From Nitrospirota bacterium (GTDB lineage Bacteria > Nitrospirota > Thermodesulfovibrionia > UBA6902 > BMS3Bbin08): 17,498 nucleotides of DNA. Under the pieces are notes generated by a model, which was not told where the DNA came from, did not search any database, and saw only the letters and a program-made list of their open reading frames with translations. Numbering within the stretch: the stretch's first letter is position 1; each line of letters starts with the position of its first letter. The stretch is from assembly GCA_016208845.1 (NCBI GenBank), contig JACQXH010000020.1:1-17498 (forward strand). Reading direction: 5' to 3'. This document shows positions 1-7,742 of the stretch, one piece after another. Made by a program: the position numbers and the translations under genes.

Positions 1-1555
1 ACAGGACGGCAGGGCCGGTGTAAGGGGGGCATATAGTTCTGTTGCAGTGCCGATGAACTAGTGGACGCATGTAGCAGCGACTTGCGACACAAGCGGAGCT
101 GACAGAAATCCATCTGATCCTTCTGTCGGAAGAATAAGGATATATGTAAACGGAGAGGATGTAACAACGAGCGATCCGTCCGGGAATGATATGCAGCCCG
201 GCGCTAACGAGACATCAATATACGCTTATTCTGAAAACAGCCCGTGGAACCAGGGCATATGCTATAACGGAAGCTGGTGCGCCTCGGAATTCTCTATCGG
301 CGGGTTTGACTGGGAGGCGACGAATTTCATAGGACGGATAGACACGGCAAAGGCCTGGAATGTAACAAAAGACGCCGCATATTTTTCACAGTATGATTCA
401 CAGGCCGGCCCTTACATCGGTATGGTCGATGGGCTGATAGGCAGTAACCAGTTAACCGTAAAATTCTCGGAAGGTGTTTATACTAACGCAGGTTCATCTG
501 GCGCATTGGTTGCAGCGGACTTTGTATTAACTGATAGCGGCGGCAACAATCCAAAAACAATAACAGGCGTCACACATACTGCGGGCTCTTCCATGGCAAT
601 TATTACCTTGAGCGCTCCGCTTGCTGTTGCAGACGTAAATGCAGATACATTGGCAACAGCCGTCAACGCGGTCTATGACAACAACAATCTTGCGGCAGGG
701 ACTGAGACAGTCGTAATTGGATTGTCATCGCAGTGTCCGGCTTCTCCTGTAAGCATACAGTTTAACGAGGCTCCTGGCAGCAGCTATATAATGGATACGC
801 AGAATGTTCTATATGGCTCAGTATACGGCGGCGGTGCGACATTAACAGCCGCTGGTGAATATTCAGGCGGCGGAGACGGAAGCGGCAGATATCTAATGTT
901 TAATTATAATACTACATGTCTGCAAGCCTCTACGGCCATGACGATTGAAACCCGGATAAAGCCGACAGGTTTAGGAGGCACAGGCAACTACGTCAGGCGT
1001 ATTCTGGCGAGAGACGGAAGCGGCAATTACCAGATATCTGTTTGGAGGAACAACAGTGCGAATAATATCGGCGTTGGCGGATCACCTGCCGGCCAATTCA
1101 ATGCCCCTTCAGGTGAAGCTTCTATTGCATTGTGGATCAATCCTGTTGATGCCCATGGAGGCAGTTCCTGGAAACCGGTACTGACAAACTATTCAGGAGC
1201 AGCTACAGGTTCTGAGAATAACTGTCCAATAGTATCAGACCACTGGTACCTTGTAAAGGCAGTTTGGGATACAAATAAACCGGGCGGCATACCGGGACAA
1301 CCCTTTACACCGGCTGATATTTATGTGGACGATCAGGGCACGGATGGAAACGGGGCAGGTGAAAACTGGGCCGGTTATATAAATTGTACAGACTCAGATG
1401 AGTCGCTGAAAGCAACTGCGGTAAAATTCTATACCGGAGACGTTATCAATTATGTTAATGGTAACTTTGCAATCGGCACCAGCAGATCCGATCCGACAAG
1501 CAATCTCTTCAACGGGTTGATAGACTGGATAACATGGAAGGACACAGTTAATTAA
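1..1555 (+). pseudogene. LamG/Ig-like surface protein, 3' part, with in-frame amber codon
   Basis: The frame that ends at 1555 is open back to the left edge except for one TAG at 59-61. The protein reads smoothly across it: ...VAVPMN, stop, WTHVAATCD, then GRIRIYVNGEDV. That is the normal core of a LamG/concanavalin A-like domain, so the stop splits one domain. The longest stop-free piece starts at ATG 191 (454 aa), which is probably not a genuine start. Domain order is: first LamG-like domain (to about 360), a SwmB/bacterial Ig-like domain at about 420-720 (LTVKFSEGVYTN, AADFVLTDSGG), then a second ConA-like domain at about 770-1550. Such modular proteins are usually secreted or cell-surface adhesins or glycan binders. 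The N-terminus and any signal peptide lie outside the window. Whether TAG is a real nonsense mutation or a sequence error cannot be told here. Confidence 0.7.
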
Positions 1556-1563
1556 GGTCGTAC

Positions 1564-1604
1564 AGTTAAGGGGCATCGTATTGAAAATACGATGCCCCTT
1601 AACT
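1564..1604. terminator. Perfect 19-bp hairpin between convergent genes
   Basis: Arms at 1564-1582 and 1586-1604 are exact reverse complements with a 3-nt GAA loop. The hairpin sits between the plus-strand LamG gene (stop 1555) and the minus-strand cupin gene (stop 1623), so it can serve both. No long T-run follows on either strand, so intrinsic termination is inferred from position and stem strength. Confidence 0.75.
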
Positions 1605-1622
1605 CATTAAAATCAGGTTTAA

Positions 1623-1937
1623 CTATTCCACAGGAGTAACTACTGCCATTACAACGAGTTTTTGTCCCTTGTCAGCCTCAAAGCCATGAGAGACCATTGG
1701 TTCACAAAGAATGCAGGTCTTTTCATCTGCCTCTTTTTTTTCGTCTCCCACTGTAAAAGTGCCTTTGCCTTCCACAACATACATCAAAAGCCTCATCGGA
1801 GCCTTATGCGGCTCCAATTTCTGGCCGGGATTAAGGCACATCAGCGCTATCCTCATCTCGGGCTTATCAGAGAGCATGTCCCTTGATATTTTGTCCGGCT
1901 TGAAATTTATTGATTTTTTCAGATCGAGTGTTTCCAT
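1623..1937 (-). CDS. Small single-domain cupin protein
   Basis: This 104-aa protein has the cupin beta-barrel pattern: a first motif around PHKAPMRLLMYVVEGKG with the typical G(X)5HXH...E...G spacing only partly kept, TFTVGDE in the middle, and a second motif PMVSHGFEA near residues 80-90. Single-domain cupins bind small ligands or a metal; here several of the usual metal-ligand histidines are not obvious, so a catalytic role is uncertain. The ATG at 1937 is preceded by GGAGGG at good spacing. It lies 47 nt downstream of the ferredoxin remnant on the same strand and ends at the shared hairpin, so the two were probably one transcript. Substrate unknown. Confidence 0.8.
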   Translation of the reverse strand: METLDLKKSINFKPDKISRDMLSDKPEMRIALMCLNPGQKLEPHKAPMRLLMYVVEGKGTFTVGDEKKEADEKTCILCEPMVSHGFEADKGQKLVVMAVVTPVE

Positions 1938-1984
1938 CGAACCCTCCTGTAAGATATGATTTTAAGATTATGACAATTATATAT

Positions 1985-2178
1985 CTATTCCTCTGAAAAT
2001 GATATCGCCCCTACCGGACATATTCCGGCAGCTTCTCCACAATCACAGGCATTGCATTTGTCCCCGGCAATAACATATGCCTTGCTGTCATCCTCCGATA
2101 GTTCAAACACTTCCGGACACGCCTCAACGCAGGACTGCAGCCGATGCGCAGCTCATGGTCAACTACAGGTTTTTTCAT
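1985..2178 (-). pseudogene. 4Fe-4S ferredoxin, frameshifted
   Basis: Read from ATG 2178 (good AAAGGTG site upstream) the protein begins MKKPVVDHELRIGC, and after a one-base loss around 2128-2135 it continues in another frame as CVEACPEVFELSEDD, then DKCNACDCGEAAGICPVGAISFSEE, stop at 1985. The rejoined product is about 64 aa, a normal size for a small ferredoxin. The second cluster motif region with its C...C...C...CP pattern is intact in the second frame. In the first motif, the expected leading cysteine (ELCIGC in relatives) is CGC, Arg. So there are two lesions, one base deletion and one Cys to Arg, and a functional ferredoxin is unlikely. The gene is too short and broken to stand out as an open frame. 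It faces away from the TrxB-like flavoprotein across a 331-nt gap. Confidence 0.75.
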
Positions 2179-2509
2179 GGCATTCACCTTTTATTGATTT
2201 CTTAAGTTTAATATAGATATTCATTCCATAATATTATCCTGCAACAATATATGGTTTTGGGGTATGAGATAGGTCATAACCGGGCACATTTCCCGGCTTG
2301 TTATGATTACGTTATGGGATTTCAGGACGTAGCCGTTCGATTGATCATACAGCTTTACCATCAATGACCTGAGGGTCTCATGAATCCGCAATCAAAAGAA
2401 AAGTATCATAACGGTAAATATAATAATGCAGCCATAAGAAAAAGCTGATATTATTGGATTAATAAAGACATTATCTTAATAATTAATAAATAGCAAAATA
2501 GCAATACAA
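2179..2509. other. Intergenic region between divergent genes
   Basis: No convincing gene was found in these 331 nt. It is A/T-rich toward 2510 and must hold promoters for both directions, but no strong -35/-10 pair is evident on the plus strand. The main structure is the interrupted inverted repeat at 2274-2306, listed separately. Confidence 0.5.
2274..2306. promoter_or_regulatory. Interrupted inverted repeat, possible operator or attenuator
   Basis: TCATAA (2274-2279) pairs with TTATGA (2301-2306), and inside it CCGGG (2280-2284) pairs with CCCGG (2292-2296) around a 7-nt loop, with a 4-nt asymmetric bulge. It lies in the divergent promoter region and could be a regulator site or an RNA hairpin. 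Function is a guess. Confidence 0.35.
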
Positions 2510-3457
2510 ATGGTACCACTCTATGATGTAATAATAATCGGCGGAGGGCCTGCAGGCCTGAGTGCAGCTCAATATGCGTCCCGGTACGGGCTTAAGACCA
2601 TAGTTCTTGATAAATCCCCTAAAGCAGGTGCACTTGCGTATTCGAGTAAGATTGAAAACTATCCGGGCCTTATCGAACCTTTATCCGGCAGTGAGCTTCT
2701 TAGCATCTTCCGCAAGCAGGCAATCAAATTCGGCGCAGAATACAGAGAAGCCCAGGTTACCGGGGTCAGGTTTGAAGGTGATATCAAAGAAGTGGATATC
2801 AATGATAATACCTATAGAGGAAAGACGGTGATTATTGCTACGGGATCAATGGGAAGAAAGCCGTCCATCCCGGGTGAGGAGCAATTCCTAGGCAGGGGGG
2901 TCAGTTACTGCGCGATCTGCGACGCGGCCTTCTTCAGAAACCTGACAGCCTGTGTTATCGGGGACTCTGAAGAGGCTGTAAAGCAGGCGGAACTGTTAGC
3001 GGGGTTTGCAAAGGCTGTATATTTAATATCACCGTCTGAAGATATCAAGGTGCCGGCAGACCATCCTGTCCGCTCCTCAGGCAGAATTAAAGTCCTTGCC
3101 AGCCGAAAAGTTACTTCAATAGAAGGCGGCTCAATTGTAACGAGTATTAAAACCAGAAACACCCGTACAGACGAGGAACAGGATCTTGCGGTGGACGGTG
3201 TATTTGTTTATCTCTATGGCAGTCAGCCGGTTGTAGATTTCCTTAATTCTGCTATGCCCCTCAGTGATAAATCCTGCATTATGACCCATAGGACAATGGA
3301 GACATCCATCCCCGGAGTGTTTGCAGCCGGGGATGTGACTTGCGGTGAAACCAGACAGGTTGTTACAGCAGCAGCATACGGATGCCTCGCCGCTCTTTCT
3401 GCCGAAAAATATATACATCAGAGAAAACGCATGCGTTATGACTGGGGTGAATCGTGA
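2510..3457 (+). CDS. Thioredoxin reductase-like FAD flavoprotein without NADPH motif
   Basis: This 315-aa protein has the TrxB fold order: FAD-binding GGGPAG at residues 11-16, ATG near 110-112, redox-active C134-A-I-C137-D, a second nucleotide-binding region, and the C-terminal FAD motif GVFAAGDV at about 269-276. The second dinucleotide domain is divergent: GxGDSAxEEA is reduced to VIGDSEEA (149-156), and the HRRxxxR segment that grips the NADPH phosphate is replaced by ISPSEDIK. The redox disulfide is kept, so it likely reduces a thioredoxin or similar partner, but the electron donor may not be NADPH. Ferredoxin-dependent thioredoxin reductases of this fold are known, and a broken ferredoxin gene lies upstream. 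The ATG at 2510 is the only reasonable start, yet it has no clear Shine-Dalgarno. It is probably co-transcribed with the DUF6448-type gene 84 nt downstream. Confidence 0.85.
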   Translation: MVPLYDVIIIGGGPAGLSAAQYASRYGLKTIVLDKSPKAGALAYSSKIENYPGLIEPLSGSELLSIFRKQAIKFGAEYREAQVTGVRFEGDIKEVDINDNTYRGKTVIIATGSMGRKPSIPGEEQFLGRGVSYCAICDAAFFRNLTACVIGDSEEAVKQAELLAGFAKAVYLISPSEDIKVPADHPVRSSGRIKVLASRKVTSIEGGSIVTSIKTRNTRTDEEQDLAVDGVFVYLYGSQPVVDFLNSAMPLSDKSCIMTHRTMETSIPGVFAAGDVTCGETRQVVTAAAYGCLAALSAEKYIHQRKRMRYDWGES

Positions 3458-3541
3458 TTGATAAATATATTGGCTATGTTACTCCCAAATACGGACTCTC
3501 AGGCAGAGATTAAAATGCATGTAAATAAAAGGAGGTTGCAA

Positions 3542-4162
3542 ATGAAAGGAAAAACACATTGGATCAATTTAATTGCTCTGTTGATAATCTTTATCATTGC
3601 TCCGGGTATAGCTGCCGCCCACTGTGATACCCTTGAAGGGCCAGTGGTGCTGACAGCAAGAGCAGCCCTTGAAAAAGGTGATGTAACGCCCTTGCTGAAA
3701 TGGGTCGGGAAGGCACACGAGAATGAAATAAAAGCGGCATTTAACAAGACTCTTAACGTAAGGAAGCAAAGCGCAGAAGCAAAGGAACTTGCTGATATGT
3801 ATTTCTTCGAGACCCTCGTCCGTATACACCGCGCAGGCGAAGGCGCCCCCTACACAGGATTGAAACCCGCTGCAGCCGTAGACCCGGCAGTTGAGTTAGC
3901 TGACAAGGCCCTGGAAACAGGTTCAGCGGACAAGCTGGTCGATGTCCTGACCAATACGATGGCCAAAGGCATCCGGGATAAATTCGCCCATGCTAAAGAA
4001 ACGAAAAAACACGCGGACGACGATATTGCGGCAGGCCGTGAATTCGTTAAGGCGTACGTATTTTTCACTCATTATGTTGAAGGCCTGCACGGGTTAATTA
4101 AAGCCGGACCTGCTCATAATGATGCGGCCAAAGGGCCTGTCGAGGGCGGACACGCTCATTAA
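3542..4162 (+). CDS. Secreted DUF6448-type protein
   Basis: A start at ATG 3542 is chosen over the upstream ATG at 3458 because AGGAGG lies just before it and it opens a clean signal peptide: a basic start, a hydrophobic core LIALLIIFIIA, then PGIAAA before HCDT (cleavage predicted after residue 26). The mature protein begins HCDTLEGPVV and contains AKELADMYFFETLVRIHRAG, both of which I recognise as conserved in the DUF6448 family. Function of the family is unknown to me. The predicted periplasmic location, the His-Cys at the mature N-terminus and the His-rich tail (GGHAH) suggest metal binding, which is an inference. Length is 206 aa. It follows the TrxB-like gene and is closed by a strong terminator, so the two form a short operon. 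Confidence 0.8.
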   Translation: MKGKTHWINLIALLIIFIIAPGIAAAHCDTLEGPVVLTARAALEKGDVTPLLKWVGKAHENEIKAAFNKTLNVRKQSAEAKELADMYFFETLVRIHRAGEGAPYTGLKPAAAVDPAVELADKALETGSADKLVDVLTNTMAKGIRDKFAHAKETKKHADDDIAAGREFVKAYVFFTHYVEGLHGLIKAGPAHNDAAKGPVEGGHAH

Positions 4163-4182
4163 TCAATAAATATGTTTAAATC

Positions 4183-4225
4183 GGCATGGGCGTGGTCAAT
4201 ATTATCCTGCACCCATGCCTTTTTT
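4183..4225 (+). terminator. Rho-independent terminator
   Basis: GGCATGGG (4183-4190) pairs with CCCATGCC (4212-4219), followed directly by TTTTTT (4220-4225). It begins 20 nt after the DUF6448-type stop codon. Confidence 0.9.
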
Positions 4226-4549
4226 ACTTCAAGTTAAGCTCCCCCTGCAAGGCCGGCATCAAAAAAATAACTTCTCAGCCTATTTATCCCCGTTTATAAA
4301 AATGGTATTCAAGTTCATTCTTCATACAAGCCGGCACACTTGTGATCAAAACGGAATCTATAAAATCATCTTATATAGATAACAAAATTATTAAATAGAC
4401 AGGCCGGGGATTTAATGATATTTAAAATATATAAGTAATATGCATTGGACTGTTCATGAATGAATGAAGAACTTCATGCAATTACAAAGGATTATCAATT
4501 GTTAATATTATTAATTTGAGGACATAAAAAAGAGAGCAAGGGGGCAATA
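4226..4549. other. Intergenic region upstream of hcp
   Basis: This is 324 nt of A/T-rich sequence with no gene that I can support. It should hold the hcp promoter. A good ribosome binding site (AAGGGGGC) lies just before ATG 4550. Several short palindromic words occur (for example ATCAATTGTTAAT near 4494-4506), but none fits a known HcpR or FNR site with correct spacing. Confidence 0.5.
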
Positions 4550-5833
4550 ATGTTTTGTTATCAATGTGAACAGACTATGGAAGGCGGCTGTGACAAAAAG
4601 ATCGGAGTATGCGGGAAGAATGAGGATGTTGCAAGTCTTCAGGACATCGCAATTTTCGGCCTTAAGGGTGTCGCTGCCTACGCACACCACGCACGTGAAC
4701 TCGGGGCGACAGATCCCGGCAGTCGACTCAATTATGGCTGACACTCTTTACTCAACTCTTACAAATGTCAATTTCCGTCTGGACGATAATGTAGATACAG
4801 TCCTCAAAGTAGGTCAGGCGGCAATCAAGGTAATGGACCTTCTTGATAAGGCCCATACGGACAGGCTGGGCATTCCTGAGCCGGTGACCGTGCCTGAGGA
4901 CAAGATTGAAGGTAAGAGCATCCTCGTGTCAGGGCACAACCTCCTGGCCCTTGAAGAGCTGCTGAAACAGACAGAGGGCAAGGGCATCAATATTTATACT
5001 CATTCTGAGATGCTTCCCGCCCACGGCTATCCCAGGCTAAAAAAATACAGTCACCTTAAGGGAAATGTAGGCCAGGCATGGCATGACCAGAGAAGGTTAT
5101 TTGATGATTTCCCGGGGGCCATTCTCATGACAACCAATTGTGTAATGCCTGTCAGGGGCACATATCGTCACAAACTATTTACGTATGATATAACCGGTGT
5201 AGAGGAATGTCCATATATCAAAGACAATGACTTTACGCCTCTTATTGATAAGGCACTTTCGCTGCCTGAAGCTAATGTTAAGTCCGAAAAAACAATGACT
5301 ACAGGCTTTCATCATGAAACTGTATTAAAGCTTGCACCCCAGATAATTGATGCCGTGAAGTCAGGCAGGATAAAACGTTTTTTTGTAATCGCAGGATGTG
5401 ACTCTCCCGGCAGCGGAGGCGATTATTTCAGGGAACTTGCAGAGCTTGTCCCCAAAGACTGTGTGATACTTACAACCTCATGCGGCAAGTTCAGGTTCAA
5501 TGACATAGATTTCGGCAGCATTGACGGCATCCCGCGTTATATAGATCTCGGCCGTTCAACAACTCAATATCATGCGTCAAGATAGCTGTGGCGCTTGCTG
5601 ATGCATTTAAATGTTCTGTAAATGAGCTGCCGTTAACCATCGTCCTCTCATGGTTTGAACAGAAGGCCGTTGCGATTCTTCTCGGGCTGTTCAGCCTTGG
5701 AGTTAAGAATATCTATCTCGGCCCCAAGCCCCCTGATTTTGTATCACCCGCTGTTTGCAAGGTACTGCAGGACAACTTCAACCTGAAGTTGACGGGAGAT
5801 GCGGCAACCGATATGAGGAAAATGCTTGGTTAG
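4550..5833 (+). pseudogene. hcp: Hybrid-cluster protein (Hcp, hydroxylamine reductase), class III-like, two frameshifts
   Basis: Three pieces in shifted frames make one Hcp of about 427 aa, the size of the shorter class III proteins that lack part of the helical domain. Piece 1 begins MFCYQCEQTMEGGCD, the N-terminal 4Fe-4S cysteine motif, up to about 4715. An extra base near 4711-4722 moves the reading to piece 2, which carries TTNCV, AGCDSP (the persulfide cysteine region) and TTSCGKFRF. A missing base at 5551-5557 then moves it to piece 3 with WFEQKAVAILL, the last cluster ligands, ending at 5833. The second lesion lies exactly where relatives have DxGQCN: the sequence reads GGCCGTTCAACAAC, so the codons for Gln-Cys are damaged and a hybrid-cluster ligand is lost. 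Hcp handles nitric oxide and hydroxylamine stress in anaerobes. As written the gene cannot give an active enzyme. Confidence 0.85.
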
Positions 5834-5979
5834 AAAGGGATTACCAGGTAGACTCGTTGATACAAAGCTCCTCCAAATAAAACCTGTCCGCCGGATTTAA
5901 GAGTCAGCACCCCGAATACAATTGCGATGACTGACATTATCCGGATGCTAACAGTTTTGTCTGATTTTACAAATGACAT
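5830..5979 (-). pseudogene. Truncated membrane protein remnant
   Basis: From ATG 5979 a 49-aa frame reads MSFVKSDKTVSIRI, then a hydrophobic stretch MSVIAIVFGVLTLKSGG, and stops at 5830, overlapping the hcp stop codon by a few bases. The segment FGVLTLKSGGQVLFG looks like the start of a small multi-spanning membrane protein family in which one expects further membrane segments after VPF; here the frame ends at VYLVIPF. I read it as the 5' remnant of a longer gene cut at the hcp junction. Family assignment is by memory of pattern and is weak. Confidence 0.4.
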
Positions 5980-6110
5980 AATTCCCTGTTATATTTGACT
6001 TTTCAATATATTCTTTCGTAATTATATGTCTGGTTGTATTTTTTCAGCAAGGCCATCCTATCCATGAGCAGCATTGTCCAGTCTGTTCTAATCAGGCAGG
6101 GAGAAGCAAA

Positions 6111-6295
6111 ATGAAAAAGTCACTGCCTGAAATACCGGAAACATTTGACCCTGAAACCCTCTCCCACTCTGACGGCAAGGACGGAAGACCGTCCTATTTA
6201 TTGCGCATATGAACCTTGCCATTGTCTTCTGCGTCCTGATCGTTCTCGCACTGGAGATGGGGCCTGTGATCATTCACATAGGGTACCGGGTTTAA
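6111..6295 (+). pseudogene. Possible cytochrome b5-like domain remnant, frameshifted
   Basis: ATG 6111 has a GGGAG site 8 nt upstream and opens a 33-aa frame, MKKSLPEIPETF...HSDGKDGRPSY, which stops at 6212. The DPETLSHSDGKDGRPSY stretch resembles the entry to cytochrome b5-like heme-binding domains, which often read LxxYDGKDGxPAYVA. A one-base loss near 6197 would continue it as FIAHMNLAIVFCVLIVLAL and on to the TAA at 6293-6295, a hydrophobic tail that does not match the rest of a b5 domain. The end overlaps the 3' end of the minus-strand TIGR02757-type gene. A real but decayed gene is likely; its identity is uncertain. Confidence 0.35.
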
Positions 6296-7151
6296 TGGCG
6301 CAGGACGAACAAACTCTGAGTGATTTTTTCCCCCTGCATAATCCCGAAATCCCCTGATGGCACAGTGCAAAATCATATTTAAGGGGGTCCCTGCGGTCCA
6401 GTTTTTTCAGCGATTCTGTTATCTCTTTTGCGGTATTCCAGTCCGAAGCAGCCCTTTTCGTCAATCCGAGACACCTCGCTATTTTGGCAATATGGGTATC
6501 AAGCGGTATGATCAGTTTGTGCGGCGGGACTTTGTCCCAGATGCCGAAGTCAATATCCATGTTCCTGACCATCCATCTCAAAAAAAGATTCATCCTCTTG
6601 CATGCGCTGCCTTTTTGCGGCGAGGGCAGCAACTGCATAAGGCCATGGGGCTTAATGTTTTTTCCATAAATTGCCGAGGTATCTGTCCCAAGAAAAAAGT
6701 TTATGAATTCTTTCAGCGCCTCACCTATGTCTTCATGATCTGCCCTGTAACAGCTGTAAAAATGTCTTTTAAGAGACCCCTGTTTCTTCAGTGTCTCACT
6801 TAATATATATATGAGGCCAAGGATATCTTTTTCCTTATTGAACCTGTAGCTTATATCTCTAAAATATTTACTGTCTTTTTTTAATTCAAAGTGAGTGAAA
6901 AAAAGCGCAGGGCGACTGCCTGCCGGACGCAGGATCTTCTCAATGACGGCCTTGAACAATTCGACTTTCCCGTAAGCAAGGCATGAAGCAATAAAACCGG
7001 CTGTCTCTATGTCTTCAGGATTTGAGTATCTATGCGGGAACTCAATGGGGTCATGCTTAAGTCTTTCCTGGAAATTATATTCCCTATAGAATTTGTCGAG
7101 GATATTTTTTAATTGAAATAAAGGCTTTAAAGATTTGCGGGCGCTGTGAAT
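6270..7151 (-). CDS. TIGR02757-type protein with non-canonical (ATT) start
   Basis: The family is recognised from the C-terminal half: LIIPLDTHIAKIARCLGLT, then DFALCHQGISGLC and the closing cysteine pattern CSSCAIKPGTLC, as in TIGR02757 (DUF2400) proteins of unknown function that look like relatives of DNA glycosylase folds. A TTG at 6959 would leave only 229 aa and cut the conserved N-terminal part. The frame continues upstream through IEFPHRYSNPEDIETAGF and CLAYGKVEL without a stop to a TAG just before 7160, and contains no ATG, GTG or TTG. The only plausible initiator is ATT at 7151-7149, a few bases after GAGGAG, giving 293 aa. The upstream Rieske-like frame ends 1 nt before this codon, suggesting translational coupling. 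Either a rare ATT start or a mutated start codon. Confidence 0.65.
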   Translation of the reverse strand: MHSARKSLKPLFQLKNILDKFYREYNFQERLKHDPIEFPHRYSNPEDIETAGFIASCLAYGKVELFKAVIEKILRPAGSRPALFFTHFELKKDSKYFRDISYRFNKEKDILGLIYILSETLKKQGSLKRHFYSCYRADHEDIGEALKEFINFFLGTDTSAIYGKNIKPHGLMQLLPSPQKGSACKRMNLFLRWMVRNMDIDFGIWDKVPPHKLIIPLDTHIAKIARCLGLTKRAASDWNTAKEITESLKKLDRRDPLKYDFALCHQGISGLCRGKKSLRVCSSCAIKPGTLCE

Positions 7152-7152
7152 T

Positions 7153-7269
7153 TTACTCCTCTATTCCCACAAAGATCTTATCTTCCCTGATCTCTATGGC
7201 AAGCCGTGCCAGAGGTGCCGGAGCAGGTCCGCCGATCACGTTCCCGTTAATATCATATTTAAGGGACAT
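7153..7269 (-). pseudogene. Rieske-like C-terminal remnant (38 aa)
   Basis: ATG 7269 to TAA 7153 encodes 38 residues beginning MSLKYDINGNVIGGPAPAPL and ending KIFVGIEE. YDxxGNVIxGPAPxPL followed by a short beta strand is the typical C-terminal end of Rieske 2Fe-2S proteins, just after the second CxxH box, yet no cluster-binding residues are present. Only 47 nt separate it from the HU/IHF stop, so the N-terminal part is absent from this locus. It may be a deletion remnant or a small protein in its own right. Its stop abuts the ATT start of the next gene. Confidence 0.4.
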
Positions 7270-7316
7270 CTTTATTGTCGAGTATATAATAAAACTTCAT
7301 GCTGTTTTGAATAAGT

Positions 7317-7598
7317 CTAAACCTTATTCACCATCTCGCGCAGTTCTTTCCCGACTTTAAAGTAAGGGACTTTTTTAGGCTCCACCTCAACTGCAGCGCC
7401 TGTTTTAGGGTTACGTGCCTTACGTGCAAGCCTGCTGCGGAGTTTGAAATTGCCAAACCCTCTTATTTCCACCTTGTCGCCTTTAGTAAGTGCTTCCTTG
7501 ATGCTTTCAAAAACAGTCTCTATGACCACTTCTGTCTGTTTTTTTGTAAGGCCCTCGGCTTTTTCAGAGATCTTTTCAATAAGTGATGATTTAGTCAT
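7317..7598 (-). CDS. HU/IHF family DNA-binding protein
   Basis: The 93-aa length and sequence are those of the HU/IHF family: an N-terminal helical part MTKSSLIEKISEKAEGLTKKQ, the GDKVEIRGFGNFKLR strand-turn region, and the DNA-intercalating arm with ARNPKTGAAVEVEPKKVPYFKVGKEL. It bends DNA as a dimer and shapes the nucleoid. Its place directly after sppA and rpsA is where IHF-beta-like genes (himD/ihfB) often lie, so it is more likely an IHF-beta-like than a housekeeping HU protein; I leave the symbol empty. A strong GGAGG site precedes ATG 7598. It is intact. Confidence 0.93.
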   Translation of the reverse strand: MTKSSLIEKISEKAEGLTKKQTEVVIETVFESIKEALTKGDKVEIRGFGNFKLRSRLARKARNPKTGAAVEVEPKKVPYFKVGKELREMVNKV

Positions 7599-7662
7599 AT
7601 GTCCTCCTTATGGAATAAATATAAAATATAAAAAATTAAAAATCAAAAATGGTGAACAGTAA

Positions 7663-7742
7663 CAAAGGCAAGGAAGGCACACAGGCACTAAGTCAAAATC
7701 TTTCTCTGTGCCTCTGCCCCTTTGCCACTTTGTGCCTTTATC
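7663..7742. repeat. GGCACA-type low-complexity inverted repeat
   Basis: The gap between sppA and the HU/IHF gene holds a purine-rich arm (AAAGGCAAGGAAGGCAC...) and a pyrimidine-rich arm (...CTCTGCCCCTTTGCC...) that can pair imperfectly. The minus-strand word at 7723-7704 matches 12450-12469 upstream of cmk in 18 of 20 bases. It may act as a terminator-like hairpin after sppA. Confidence 0.55.

Noticed and set aside
59..61. TAG as a pyrrolysine codon
   Set aside because: No Pyl machinery is visible, and other TAG stops in the window end genes normally.
4330..4510. HcpR or FNR operator upstream of hcp
   Set aside because: TTGTGA and ATCAA half-sites occur but without the proper spacing or partner half.
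4700..5600. Programmed frameshifting in hcp
   Set aside because: No slippery heptamer or downstream structure at either site, and Hcp is not known for it; the lost Cys codon speaks for damage.
6064..6114. 16-codon frame ending in ATGA over the b5-like start
   Set aside because: Too short, no ribosome site, no family signal; could be the end of a lost membrane protein.
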